Positions 18,211 to 27,213 of a DNA stretch of 64,000 bases are shown in pieces. The stretch covers positions 49,040-113,039 of the forward strand of contig DACV01000005.1 of the NCBI GenBank assembly GCA_002494885.1, given 5' to 3'. The notes under the pieces are model-generated. The model had not been told where the DNA came from. It saw nothing but the letters and a program-made list of their open reading frames with translations, and made no database searches. The position numbers and the translations under genes were made by a program. This stretch comes from Methanobacterium sp. UBA44 (GTDB lineage Archaea > Methanobacteriota > Methanobacteria > Methanobacteriales > Methanobacteriaceae). Numbering within the stretch: position 1 is the first letter of the stretch; each line of letters begins with the position of its first letter.

Positions 18211-19398
18211 TTACCGGCAAATAATACTTATTATATCTCCACTTTTCAGCTCATAATCACTGCTCACCCTTCTGCAGCTCCTGGCATCCATTGCATGCAT
18301 GAAACTCTCCCCAATATCGGTATGAATTACAAATGCCAGATCACGTGGTTTTGCGCCTGATTTTATTAAGACTGCATCTGGAAGGATATTTCCCTTACTA
18401 TCGCACATTTTATGCTCGTCTTCAACTGGATAAACAACCATCATATCTAATAATTCAAAAATTGCTTTATTTAAGGCTTTTTGTACCCCTGTACTGCCGT
18501 ATTTCTCCAGCACATGCTCTTTAATGTACTTCAAGGCTCTTTTTTGAGCTTCACTTAATTTTGATTCGTCTAAAATTTCAAAATCCTCATCACCAGATGT
18601 ATATTTTATTAAACCCCCCTCGGCTGCCTTTACAAGGGCAAGTTCTGATTCAGCAGATGCTGGAATAACGTTCTGGTACTTTTCCTGTAATCTTTTTATG
18701 TTTTCTTCAGCGGTAGGGAGATCTGCCTTGTTTGCAACTATCAACATTGGTTTGGCTATGCGGAGCAAAACAGTTAAAAATCTCTGGATATCCTCATCTT
18801 CCCATCTGTGATATTCTTCTGGAATTTCTCTTTTTGCTTCAATAATGTCTTCTAATGATATTCCTATTCCACTGAACTGTTCATGTATTATTTTGGAGAA
18901 ATCAAGCTTTTCTGAGAGATATTTTCGTATCAACTTGTTCCAGTTTTTCTTCAATATTCCAAAAAGCCACATGGTTATCTCATGCTCTAAAAATTCTACA
19001 TCTTCAAGCGGGTCATGAGACCCTGCTTCAACTGGTCTTCCTTCCTCGTCAGTAGACCCCGAAGCATCAATTATGTGTATAAAAACTCTTGATTGCCGTA
19101 ATTCATCTAAAAATTTGTTTCCAAGTCCTCTTCCCTCGTGAGCTCCTGGAACCAGCCCTGCAACATCAATGAGTTCAACAGGGATCATTCTTTTCCCCTG
19201 AACGCATTTTGAATTCTGGGGATCACATGTAAGTTCCAGTTCTGTGCACGGACATTCTGATAATACATAGGCAACTGCTTTATTTGCATCGATTGTTGTA
19301 AAGGGATAACTTGCAACTTCAACAGCCGATAAAGTTGCTGAATTAAAAAATGATGATTTTCCTACGTTTGGTTTTCCTGTTACGCCTATTTCCAGCAT
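18211..19398 (-). CDS. YchF/Obg-like GTPase with C-terminal TGS domain
   Basis: A 395-residue P-loop GTPase of the archaeal YchF-like group. The G1 motif is GVTGKPNVGKSSFFNSATL (residues 4-22), G3 is DVAGLVPGAHEGRGLGNKFLD, G4 is ANKADLP and a TGS domain occupies about 310-395 (KSGAKPRDLAFVIHTDIGESF). An insertion of helices lies between G3 and G4. These proteins associate with ribosomes and tRNA; the exact task is unsettled. Cysteine pairs near residue 50 (CPCTELELTCDPQNSKC) are typical of the archaeal form. The gene stands alone. Confidence 0.9.
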   Translation of the reverse strand: MLEIGVTGKPNVGKSSFFNSATLSAVEVASYPFTTIDANKAVAYVLSECPCTELELTCDPQNSKCVQGKRMIPVELIDVAGLVPGAHEGRGLGNKFLDELRQSRVFIHIIDASGSTDEEGRPVEAGSHDPLEDVEFLEHEITMWLFGILKKNWNKLIRKYLSEKLDFSKIIHEQFSGIGISLEDIIEAKREIPEEYHRWEDEDIQRFLTVLLRIAKPMLIVANKADLPTAEENIKRLQEKYQNVIPASAESELALVKAAEGGLIKYTSGDEDFEILDESKLSEAQKRALKYIKEHVLEKYGSTGVQKALNKAIFELLDMMVVYPVEDEHKMCDSKGNILPDAVLIKSGAKPRDLAFVIHTDIGESFMHAMDARSCRRVSSDYELKSGDIISIICR

Positions 19399-19552
19399 TT
19401 TATCACATCGAATTCTTCTTTTTCAATATTATGGTATTTAAAACATGGTTCATAATGTTTTTGAATTAATGTAATTTGAAAAAATAAAAATTCATTAAAT
19501 TGAGTTTAACTAATATGCCTATATAATACTTTAAAAAGAATTTAAAGAGAAT

Positions 19553-21340
19553 TTAGTACTTAAGTACATATTTCTTGCCATAATACATCTCATTTCGATA
19601 TAGCCATTTATATGAAAGCTTGTATTTCCACTTATATCTCCACATGTACTTCAATTTCCCGTTAGATTTATACCATTTCTTGTACCACTTTTTATACCAG
19701 GCTTTATACTTCTTTTTACTTTTATACCAGACTTTAACGGTATAGCTGTAGGTAACGAGCCCGTAGATATAATAACTTTCTTTATAAACTTGAGAGATGG
19801 TTCCTGATGGATTTACAGCAATGAATTTCAATGCCTTTGTAGAAGAGAGATAGAGAGGTAAAGAGTAAATTGAACTTAATACAGTAGGTGTATTCCCATC
19901 CAGAGTGTAATATATCTTACTGGAATCATTTGTTGTGAGATTAACGCTAATTGGGGAATAATAATTGCCCCCTTTTATACTTGCACTGGGATTTGGAATT
20001 GTGGTATCTGTAATAATATTTGTAATGGCTTTATAGGCATTTATTCTTCCGCTTGTTAACACTTTACCTGTTAGAGAACTTAAGAAATCAACATTATTTA
20101 AAATCGTGTTTTTTATCTGTATGCTGCTAAGATCAGGTCTTAGGGACTTTATTAGTCCTGCAAGCCCTGAAACATAAGGTGTAGCCATTGATGTCCCGCT
20201 TAAATACCCATAGGAGCCTGGAAAAGTACTGTAAATACTTTTACCTGGAGCAGCCACATCTACAGAGTTTTCTCCAAAATTAGAGAAATATGCGATATAG
20301 TCATTTGCATCAGTTGCAGCCACAGATATTATGTTACTGCTGGTAAGACTTGATGGATATGTAGGATAGATGTCATTACTTACTCCAGAATATTCATTTC
20401 CAGCTGCACAAACCACAAGGGCTGGAGAAGCATCAATTGCATTTTTTAATGCCTGTGAATAACTGATTCCACCCCATGAATTACTTATTATACTTGCGCC
20501 CATATTAGATGCATAAATAATAGCTGATACAGCATCTTCTACGTATCCATACCCTTTTTCATCAAGAAATTTAAGCGCCATTATCTGAGCATTCCACATC
20601 ATGCCAGTAATGCCCAGATTATTATTTCCAGTTGCGGCAATAATTCCTGCTACATGGGTACCGTGACCATTGCCATCTGTAACATCACCGCTATTATCCA
20701 GGAAATTCCAGCCGTTAATATCATCTATATATCCGTTCCCATCATCATCAATTCCATTTCCAGCTATTTCACCAGTATTAACCCAAATATTATTAATAAG
20801 GTCCGGATGGAGAGTATCAATGCCCGAATCAACTACTGCAATTATAACATCACGGGATCCGGTTGTAATATCCCATAATATAGGAGCATTAATCTTTTCA
20901 AGCCCCCATAAATTGCTGTAGTTAGTATCATCCGGAATAGTGTCTTTTTTATACACATAGTTAGGTTCAGCGTAAATCACGTCTTTATTCTGTCTGTATT
21001 TTGTTAAAGCAACATTTAAAGAAATATTATCTGGAATTTTGACCAGTTGTAACCCTTTAATTGCACTGTATTCTTTTAAAACAGTAGCTTCCATCTCTAG
21101 ATGGGTGTTTATCGTCGTATTTTTGGATACATTATCCTTAAATCTTACAAACAATTCATTTTCTTTGTAGGGGATAGAACTAGAATTATTTAATATGTTA
21201 GTTGATTATGAGTAGTTGGGGTATTGATTTAGACTTAAATTAGTTCCACCATCATTCCCTGAAGCAGTGACAGCACTTATCATACTTATGGATAAAAATA
21301 GGGAAATTAAAGTCAACAGTATCAGGGGAAATCTTTTCAA
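19553..21340 (-). pseudogene. Secreted subtilisin-like protease interrupted by an in-frame TAA
   Basis: A TTG at 21340 opens a frame with a good signal peptide (KRFPLILLTLISLFLSISM, then VTAS). After 44 codons an in-frame TAA at 21206-21208 interrupts it. The same frame continues without shift through an I9-like propeptide and a full S8 domain with Asp in VVDSGIDTLHPDL, His in GNGHGTHVAGI and Ser in SGTSMATPYVSG. A chitobiase-type beta domain (YYTLDGNTPT) and a Lys/Trp/Tyr-rich tail follow. Starting at the internal TTG at 21154 would give a 533-residue protein without signal peptide, so secretion needs the interrupted part. It is a nonsense mutant, a readthrough case or a sequence error; all catalytic residues are intact. 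Confidence 0.75.
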
Positions 21341-21599
21341 TTATCTCACTTTTTATATCAGTGAAAAGAGATTGTATTAGGCAATATATAATTTTTTCTT
21401 ATCTGGATGATTTTTTAAGTAAATTCATCATCTAAACTGAATTAATATTAATTCTGATTTATATGGAGTACCTTTAATATCAGTGGTAGAATAGAAAGAT
21501 AATAACAGCTAGAAATAATTTAAATTAAAGAAGTTCTTATATTAAAGTGTATTTACAATCCAAATAATGATTTTAATAGTTTTATTAATGGGGTTTTTA

Positions 21600-22220
21600 A
21601 TGTCTAAATTGTATATTGTGGGAGTAGGACCGGGATCAAAAGAATATTTGACGCAAATAGCTATAAGTACTGTTTCATCGGTAGATGTGGTGATTGGAAG
21701 TAAAAGGGCACTTGATCTTTTTGGAATTAAAGCTCAAAAGCATGAATTAAATGTAAAAAACATGAAAAACATGCTGAATCAGTCAATCATCATGGTAAAA
21801 GAGGGTAAAAATGTTGCATTGCTTTCAACAGGAGATCCTGGGTTTTCAGGTATCTTAAAGCCAATTTTAGAGTTAGAACCCCATATTGATATTGAAGTTA
21901 TTCCGGGTATTGGCTCAGTTCAGTTATGTGCTGCAAAACTTAAAATACCATGGGATACAGCAAATATAGTCACAATGCATGGAAAAGGAATTTCTGAAGG
22001 CATAATTGATATTATTAACAATGGAAAGCCAACAATAATTCTTCCAAACTTTCAACCATCTGAGCTTGTACATTTTTTAATTGAAAAAGGCATTGATCAC
22101 CAAAGAAAAGTGGCAATTTGCGAAAGACTCAGTTATGAAGATGAAAAAATAGTGAAAATGTCTTTAAAAGATGTTCTATCTGAAGAATTCAGTTACATGT
22201 GTGTTATGGTTGTTTATTAA
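21600..22220 (+). CDS. cbiE: Cobalt-precorrin-7 (C5)-methyltransferase CbiE
   Basis: A 206-residue SAM-dependent tetrapyrrole methylase of the anaerobic cobamide pathway, needed for the corrinoid of methyl-H4MPT:CoM methyltransferase. It begins MSKLYIVGVGPGSKEYLT, has the SAM loop LLSTGDPGFSG and the VIPGIGSVQLCAAKLKIPW segment typical of CbiE. The ATG at 21600 is preferred over one at 21567 that would add a hydrophobic tail absent from the family. The 3' end of the gene is duplicated 120 bases downstream around a palindromic element. Confidence 0.85.
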   Translation: MSKLYIVGVGPGSKEYLTQIAISTVSSVDVVIGSKRALDLFGIKAQKHELNVKNMKNMLNQSIIMVKEGKNVALLSTGDPGFSGILKPILELEPHIDIEVIPGIGSVQLCAAKLKIPWDTANIVTMHGKGISEGIIDIINNGKPTIILPNFQPSELVHFLIEKGIDHQRKVAICERLSYEDEKIVKMSLKDVLSEEFSYMCVMVVY

Positions 22221-22337
22221 CTTTTAAGAATTTTTGATCAAACTCTGCAAAATCTTAAATTTTGCAAGCCCAAAAATCAAAGATTTTTGATGGCTTTTTC
22301 TAAAAGTTTGAGTTGTATGTGTGTTATGGTTGTTTAT
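22191..22337. repeat. Palindromic element bounded by a 27-bp direct repeat
   Basis: The last 27 bases of cbiE (22191-22217) recur at 22311-22337 with two mismatches. Between them lie two perfect hairpins: GCAAAAT and ATTTTGC (five-base loop), and TCAAAAATC-type arms with an AAA loop, joined by a GCCC connector and followed by TGATGGC. The second copy carries no gene. The arrangement suggests insertion with duplication of the target, or a duplication that created the element. Confidence 0.65.
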
Positions 22338-22384
22338 CAGGATATCTATTAATTTTAAAAATTAAATAAAAAAAAGAGAAAGTT

Positions 22385-23599
22385 TTAATATAGTCCTGTT
22401 TTAAACCTGAAGGTGTACCCTGCAGCGAGATTATTGCCTACATTGTCTTTTACTGCTGAAGGAGGGATGTATACTGTGTAATAAGAGTATCTTGTTCTTT
22501 TGTAAGTTGTTTTAATGTAAAGGGTGTTTCCTGAAATCCATTTCTTTGCTGAAACTGGTCTTCCATATTTGTTTTTAACCACTACTTTGGACCAGTTGAT
22601 GCTTGATTTAATATTTTCGCTGAATTTAATGGAGATCGTCCCTGTTCTTGAAACTTTTGTAGCACCGTTTTTTGGATAGGTAGAAATCAATTTTGGAGCA
22701 ATCTGGTCTATAACGTAATTTTGAGTGTAAACTGGTGATTGTCTGCCCTCTGTATCCACCGCTATGAATTTCAGCATGGTTGTGGAGGATATTGTAATTG
22801 GATCTGTATATGCATTGCTTTCGTTAGTGGGGGTAGTTCCGTTTGTTGTATAGTAAATAGCTCCATTTTTGCTCATTGTTAAAGTTACGCTCTTTGGGGT
22901 GTTAAACAAACCTCCAGAGGGATTAGATTTAGCAGTAGGTATATTTATAACTTTTTTATCCAATGCATCTATAAGAGTGTTGGCATCGGTTGCTTTCTTT
23001 GCAGCAGAATCGTATATGTAAGTTTCATAGATTATTGTGGGTATTCCTTTATTTGCAATGGGGACTGTGACGTATTTGGTACTTGTTGGATTTGGAGGGT
23101 AGTAAACCGGTAATGGCATTGCACTGATTATTTGATTTGCATATGTTCTGGTAATTTCAGTATTAGAAATAGGATATAAAAATCTTGGATAGGCATAACC
23201 ACTGCTTTTATAATGGTTTTCATGATTATCCAGCACTAAAATTGGATTTTCACTGGAAACATCGGGAACTACGAATTGTTGGGCTAATAACTGTCCATTC
23301 ATCCTGCTTATGCTGTAATCATTGACATTCTGGGTTACATGAACTTTATAAATAACATATCTTTTAGATAGGGTTTCTGATTTTTCGGCAAGGGCATTGG
23401 AAACCGCGGTATGTATTCCATTTTCCTGCGGATGCACACCTACAATGAGTACTAGGGTCTGGTTAGAACTCAGATTTCCATAAGCCTCTTTTTCTACATA
23501 TCCGTAAGAAGATCCCCCTAAATAGGTAGCAAAACTTACATTTATCACTGAAAGCGTCACTAACAGAAATAAAGCTGTTACTATTATCTTCTTCATCAT
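22385..23599 (-). CDS. Secreted metallopeptidase-like protein with chitobiase and Big_5-type domains
   Basis: A 404-residue exported protein. The start is the ATG at 23599 behind AGAGGCG; a TTG further upstream would add 13 residues before the signal peptide. After the signal (about 3-24) comes a domain with VGVHPQENGIH, DNHENH and TIIYETYIYD, matching the secreted protein at 6680-7408. Next is a chitobiase C-terminal-type beta domain (GAIYYTTNGTTPTNE) and then a Big_5-type domain (ISTYPKNGATKVSRTGTISI and IKFSENI). The domain order suggests a cell-wall-facing enzyme with binding modules, perhaps acting on pseudomurein peptides; that is inference. Confidence 0.7.
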   Translation of the reverse strand: MMKKIIVTALFLLVTLSVINVSFATYLGGSSYGYVEKEAYGNLSSNQTLVLIVGVHPQENGIHTAVSNALAEKSETLSKRYVIYKVHVTQNVNDYSISRMNGQLLAQQFVVPDVSSENPILVLDNHENHYKSSGYAYPRFLYPISNTEITRTYANQIISAMPLPVYYPPNPTSTKYVTVPIANKGIPTIIYETYIYDSAAKKATDANTLIDALDKKVINIPTAKSNPSGGLFNTPKSVTLTMSKNGAIYYTTNGTTPTNESNAYTDPITISSTTMLKFIAVDTEGRQSPVYTQNYVIDQIAPKLISTYPKNGATKVSRTGTISIKFSENIKSSINWSKVVVKNKYGRPVSAKKWISGNTLYIKTTYKRTRYSYYTVYIPPSAVKDNVGNNLAAGYTFRFKTGLY

Positions 23600-23788
23600 T
23601 TTTCGCCTCTTTAGATTAAGTAATATTAATCTTTTCAATTCAATATATTTATGATATGGAAATACTTAAATATTGGGATATAGACTTTATTTATAATGTT
23701 TGTAACTCATAACATTTTTATAAATCTTTTGAACACGAATTTAGGAATTAATTTATTCTGGATGACCATACAAAGCATATTTTCGAAC

Positions 23789-24154
23789 TTAAGGCGATAT
23801 TTTTAAATCATTTTTAACTGGATAAAAAATACGTAAAAACTTTAATTCTCTATCTTCAGTATTTTCAATGTAATGTTTTGAATTTGGAGAGATGTAAATG
23901 ACTTGAACTCCATGAAACTCTTCTTCATCATTATTTATATGCATTAATCCTTTACCTTCAAGTATAAAATAAATCACTGAATTATTTTGAAGTTTATATA
24001 CAATTGAAGATTCTCCAGGTTTTAAAGTGACATAAACTATTTTATAATCTATTTCTGGGATATTATCTTCTCTTTTTTGATTTAATAAATCCCATATGAT
24101 AATGTTATGAGAATTGTCACAATAATCGCCATTTTTTGCCTCTTTTTTAACCAT
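23789..24154 (-). CDS. Cupin-domain protein
   Basis: A 121-residue single-domain protein. Residues 40-112 form a cupin barrel: VTLKPGESSIVYKLQNNSVIYFILEGKGLMHI corresponds to cupin motif 1 and VIYISPNSKHYIENTEDREL to motif 2. Motif 1 lacks the usual HxH pair, so a metal site is incomplete (one His in SKHYIEN). It may bind a small molecule or act as a regulator or isomerase. It is alone between two divergent or distant genes. Confidence 0.65.
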   Translation of the reverse strand: MVKKEAKNGDYCDNSHNIIIWDLLNQKREDNIPEIDYKIVYVTLKPGESSIVYKLQNNSVIYFILEGKGLMHINNDEEEFHGVQVIYISPNSKHYIENTEDRELKFLRIFYPVKNDLKISP

Positions 24155-24314
24155 AAAATCATCTAGAAGGATTTTGATTATTATTAAGCTTTTATAACTT
24201 ATAAAATTATGTTATGATAATAATAACTCACCCTTAAGGTATAATAAGCAATAATTAGGGTTAATTTAAAAATAATTGTAAAGATCATTAAAAAAGAAAA
24301 ATAATTGGAATTTT

Positions 24315-24908
24315 TTATTTTAATTTTGCGGTTATAACCACAATTTCTTCGAAGAAGCATTTTTCACTGGCTGTAATCTTTGCATCAAATCCAAGTTCTT
24401 CCAGCTTAGAAAGTGTTTTTTCATTATCGGATAAAGAAGACTGAACAAGCTGAACACGCCCATTTGGTTTTAGATGATCACTTACTTCATCAAGAAACCT
24501 GTCTATTGTTTCTCTACCTCTTACTCCTCCATCCCATGCAGTATTTAGTTCCTCATCAATCTTTTCATTTTCATTTGTTGGTAGGTAAGGGGTATTAAAT
24601 AAAATAAGATCGAATTTTTGATCCTGGACAGGTTTAAAGAGATTTCCTTTCCTTAATTCCACATTATACGTTCGATTAGTAATAGTGTTTTTCACAGCAC
24701 ATTGGAGTGCATAATCGTTTATGTCCGTTGCAACTACGCCTCTTGACCTTTGAGCAGCACAAACTGCTATTAAGCCAGTTCCTGTACCTATTTCTAGAAC
24801 ATCATCACTTCTTTTAATATCTAAGTTCTCTATGAGTAAAAAAGTGTCTTCAGCAGGTTCATATACCTGTGGATGTTTGTAAATGACCAGTCCTTTGTAT
24901 TCAAGCAT
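24315..24908 (-). CDS. HemK2/PrmC-like protein glutamine methyltransferase
   Basis: A 197-residue class I SAM methyltransferase of the archaeal HemK2 (Mtq2) type that methylates the GGQ glutamine of release factor aRF1. Features are YEPAEDTFLLIENL, the SAM loop VLEIGTGTGLIAVCAAQRS, acidic ATDINDYAL, and LILFNTPYLPTN at the catalytic site. The usual NPPY is NTPY here, an unusual substitution. It is the last gene in the conserved rpl21e-rpo4-DUF655-rsmA order, but 330 bases separate it from rsmA. Confidence 0.82.
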   Translation of the reverse strand: MLEYKGLVIYKHPQVYEPAEDTFLLIENLDIKRSDDVLEIGTGTGLIAVCAAQRSRGVVATDINDYALQCAVKNTITNRTYNVELRKGNLFKPVQDQKFDLILFNTPYLPTNENEKIDEELNTAWDGGVRGRETIDRFLDEVSDHLKPNGRVQLVQSSLSDNEKTLSKLEELGFDAKITASEKCFFEEIVVITAKLK

Positions 24909-25241
24909 TTTATTTCACCATCAGATCCTTTAATAATATATTTAAATTTCATTTTTTAAGAATTTTAGCCCTGATTTATCTCAGTTACTTAATTACAGAA
25001 TTTCGGATATTTAAGTATGTACAATAAAAAATTAGTGGATAATATTTAGCAATATCAGCATTATTTTTATAATTTCAATTTTGTTTCCAGCTTCTAATCC
25101 TTCCTAAGGAATAAAATAATGCTGGGGGCCTTTCTGGGTCTCTGCATGTGCAAAGATAAGATTTTACCCTCACTTCTCCAGACACAATTCCATCTATAAT
25201 TTCAAAATTCTTTCCTAATTAAGATTAATGAATCCGTTTAT
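24909..25241. other. Intergenic stretch with a possible coding remnant
   Basis: No complete gene is visible between rsmA and the HemK2-like gene. On the minus strand, about 25224 down to a TGA at 25075, a frame without a usable start encodes protein-like sequence (EIIDGIVSGEVRVKSYLCTC, then RDPERPPALFYSLGRIRSW). The regular residue pattern suggests a decayed or truncated gene, but I do not recognise it. Confidence 0.3.
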
Positions 25242-26072
25242 TTATTTTCCCATTAATAACTTCATTTCCTCAGAGAGTGCCAAAACATCTTCAGGATCTA
25301 ATCTTACAACCCTTTCATCCAATAAATGGGGATTTAATTTTGAAACTACTTTTTTAGCTTCCTTTTTATCCGCAGCAGAAATTTCATGGAAGGAATCGAG
25401 CAGAGCATTTCTCACCTTTTTCTTTTTATGCTGGAAAAGCGCCCTTGAGGTTTTTATAAAGAAATCATCTACTTCTCCCTTTTTATCTGGGACAATTTTA
25501 ATAACTGCAGATGATATTTTAGGTTCAGGGAAAAAACAATGCTTTGAAACCTCAAAAATGAGTTCAATGTCAGCACAGAAGTGTAACATCAATGAAAGCC
25601 TTGAGTAATTGGAATCACCGGGTTTTGCCACCATTCTCTGGGCAAATTCAAGTTGATACATCAATATTGCATAATCAAAGTCATATTTCAGAAGTTTAAA
25701 AGTAATTGGCGATGAAATTTTGTAGGGTAGATTAGATACCACTTTATTAAATTCTGGAAATTCAATTTTAGTTGCATCGGCCACTAATACTTCTACATTG
25801 GAAACATTAAGGTTTTCAAGTCTTTTTTTTAAAATGGAAGCAATTTTTTGATCCTGTTCTACAGCTATCACTTTTTTTGCTTTTTTAGCAAGCGGGATAG
25901 TGAGTGTCCCTATACCTGCTCCAATTTCCAGAATAACATCATCGGAAGATATTTGGGAGTATTCCATGATTTTATTCAGTATATTCGAATCTGTAAGATA
26001 GTTCTGCCCTTTTCGCTTGTCTAACCGTATGTTATTTTCTTTCAGTATTTTTAGGGTTTCTCTGGTTAACAT
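25242..26072 (-). CDS. rsmA: 16S rRNA dimethyladenosine transferase RsmA/KsgA
   Basis: A 276-residue Dim1/KsgA methyltransferase that dimethylates two adjacent adenines at the 3' end of 16S rRNA during small-subunit maturation. It shows the N-terminal KGQNYLTDSNILNKI, SAM motif VILEIGAGIGTLTIPLA, and catalytic VSNLPYKISSPI. Length is normal. It lies 77 bases downstream of the DUF655 gene on the same strand, as in most euryarchaea, so the pair is probably cotranscribed. Confidence 0.95.
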   Translation of the reverse strand: MLTRETLKILKENNIRLDKRKGQNYLTDSNILNKIMEYSQISSDDVILEIGAGIGTLTIPLAKKAKKVIAVEQDQKIASILKKRLENLNVSNVEVLVADATKIEFPEFNKVVSNLPYKISSPITFKLLKYDFDYAILMYQLEFAQRMVAKPGDSNYSRLSLMLHFCADIELIFEVSKHCFFPEPKISSAVIKIVPDKKGEVDDFFIKTSRALFQHKKKKVRNALLDSFHEISAADKKEAKKVVSKLNPHLLDERVVRLDPEDVLALSEEMKLLMGK

Positions 26073-26149
26073 TAGATTACCTGAAAGAACTTTTTAAGCA
26101 TAAAAATAGTTTAATTTTGTAAAAATAAAAGATAATATGGAAATAGAAG

Positions 26150-26728
26150 TTAATACCGCTTTGCAGGAGGCCTTGTAAATAATACGTACTTCCTTTTTCC
26201 TTTTTTATCCTTTGCAGCGTCAAGTTCAAGAAGTATTCTCTTTGAAATGAGCTTTACAGGATCAGCTAGCATGGGGATCCGTTTTTTAACATCATCATAA
26301 CTTTCAAAGGGTTTCTCTTTCCGGGCTTTAATTATGTCCCACATGTGTTTTTTACCAATTCCAGGGAGCAATTCAAGCTGATGTAATCTGGTTGAAATAG
26401 GGCCAGCCTCATTGAAAAATTCAATGAATTTATCCTCTTTTGCTTTAATGATCTCTTCTATGACGTAGTTCAATTCCACCTTAGCAGTAGCTGTAAGATC
26501 ATCATATTTAAGTCTTCTATTTACTCTGGATATTTCATCCCGCTTTCCTGAACCTATATAGACTTTTTGATGAATATCCAGTGATACATTCTCTTTTGGA
26601 ATAAGTTCAAGTAGGGTAAATTCTTCTTTACCTATTGCCTGTGCTACAGGCTTTCTTTTATATGTCGGCATACCTTCTTTAACATATCCTAAGGGAAGAT
26701 AATCCAGGATAATCGCATATTCTTCCAT
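26150..26728 (-). CDS. DUF655 helix-hairpin-helix protein
   Basis: A 192-residue member of the DUF655 family, found next to rsmA and rpo4 in many archaea. The N-terminal part (EYAIILDYLPLGYVKEG) is an OB-like beta region. Residues 125-160 contain a helix-hairpin-helix motif (LELLPGIGKKHMWDIIKARK) that probably binds nucleic acid. A link to ribosome biogenesis or RNA metabolism is inferred only from gene order. A single perfect 8-bp hairpin lies 33 bases upstream of its start. Confidence 0.85.
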   Translation of the reverse strand: MEEYAIILDYLPLGYVKEGMPTYKRKPVAQAIGKEEFTLLELIPKENVSLDIHQKVYIGSGKRDEISRVNRRLKYDDLTATAKVELNYVIEEIIKAKEDKFIEFFNEAGPISTRLHQLELLPGIGKKHMWDIIKARKEKPFESYDDVKKRIPMLADPVKLISKRILLELDAAKDKKGKRKYVLFTRPPAKRY

Positions 26729-26760
26729 TTAATCACATCTATGATGTTATTTTAAACGTT

Positions 26761-26780
26761 TGAAAATCCAAAGATTTTCA
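26761..26780. repeat. Solitary perfect hairpin
   Basis: TGAAAATC and GATTTTCA form an 8-bp stem around the loop CAAA, between rpo4 and the DUF655 gene. It has the same stem and loop style as the hairpin arrays elsewhere in the window and looks like a single unit of that family. It would lie in the transcript between the two genes. Confidence 0.5.
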
Positions 26781-26878
26781 ATATTTAAACTTATATTTTA
26801 TATCTTTAATGAGGATTTATATTGATTATGTAATAAAATCCGATTATACTATCTGCATGAATCCCTATTTCCAATAAA

Positions 26879-27208
26879 TTATCGGTATTTGTTCACAATT
26901 TCTAATATCTTCTCCAAATCTTCAGTTTTGTATGAACCCCTTTCTTTTGCAAATAAAAGTCTTAGATCTGCAAGATCTTCAGGCATTATATCTGCAATTT
27001 TAATAGCTTGAGTTTTTTTGAGTGTTTCTTCCAGTTCTTCAACCAGTTTTTTTGCATCTTCTGTTTTTAGTTTTGAAAACTTGATTACGTGATCAAGAGC
27101 TAAGTTTTGCTCATAGGTAAGTTCATGATCTTCTGCAAGGCTTTCCAGCATCTCTTTAACTTCTGTGGTAGTGATAGGGTCAGTATCAATAACTTTTTTC
27201 CCAATCAT
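26879..27208 (-). CDS. rpo4: RNA polymerase subunit Rpo4 (RpoF)
   Basis: A 109-residue Rpb4/RpoF homologue, which with Rpo7 forms the stalk of the archaeal RNA polymerase. Characteristic stretches are ITTTEVKEMLESLAEDHELTYEQNLALDH and TQAIKIADIMPEDLADLRLLF. The ATG at 27208 is preferred because GAGTGATC directly precedes it; the GTG at 27217 is part of that ribosome binding site. It starts five bases after the rpl21e stop, so the two are translated from one message. Confidence 0.9.
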   Translation of the reverse strand: MIGKKVIDTDPITTTEVKEMLESLAEDHELTYEQNLALDHVIKFSKLKTEDAKKLVEELEETLKKTQAIKIADIMPEDLADLRLLFAKERGSYKTEDLEKILEIVNKYR

Positions 27209-27213
27209 TATGA

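Noticed and set aside
21206..21208. Pyrrolysine or selenocysteine codon in the subtilase
   Set aside because: The codon is TAA; pyrrolysine uses TAG and selenocysteine TGA.
22185..22337. Second, short cbiE-like gene downstream
   Set aside because: Only the final 27 bases are repeated; no start or further homologous sequence exists.
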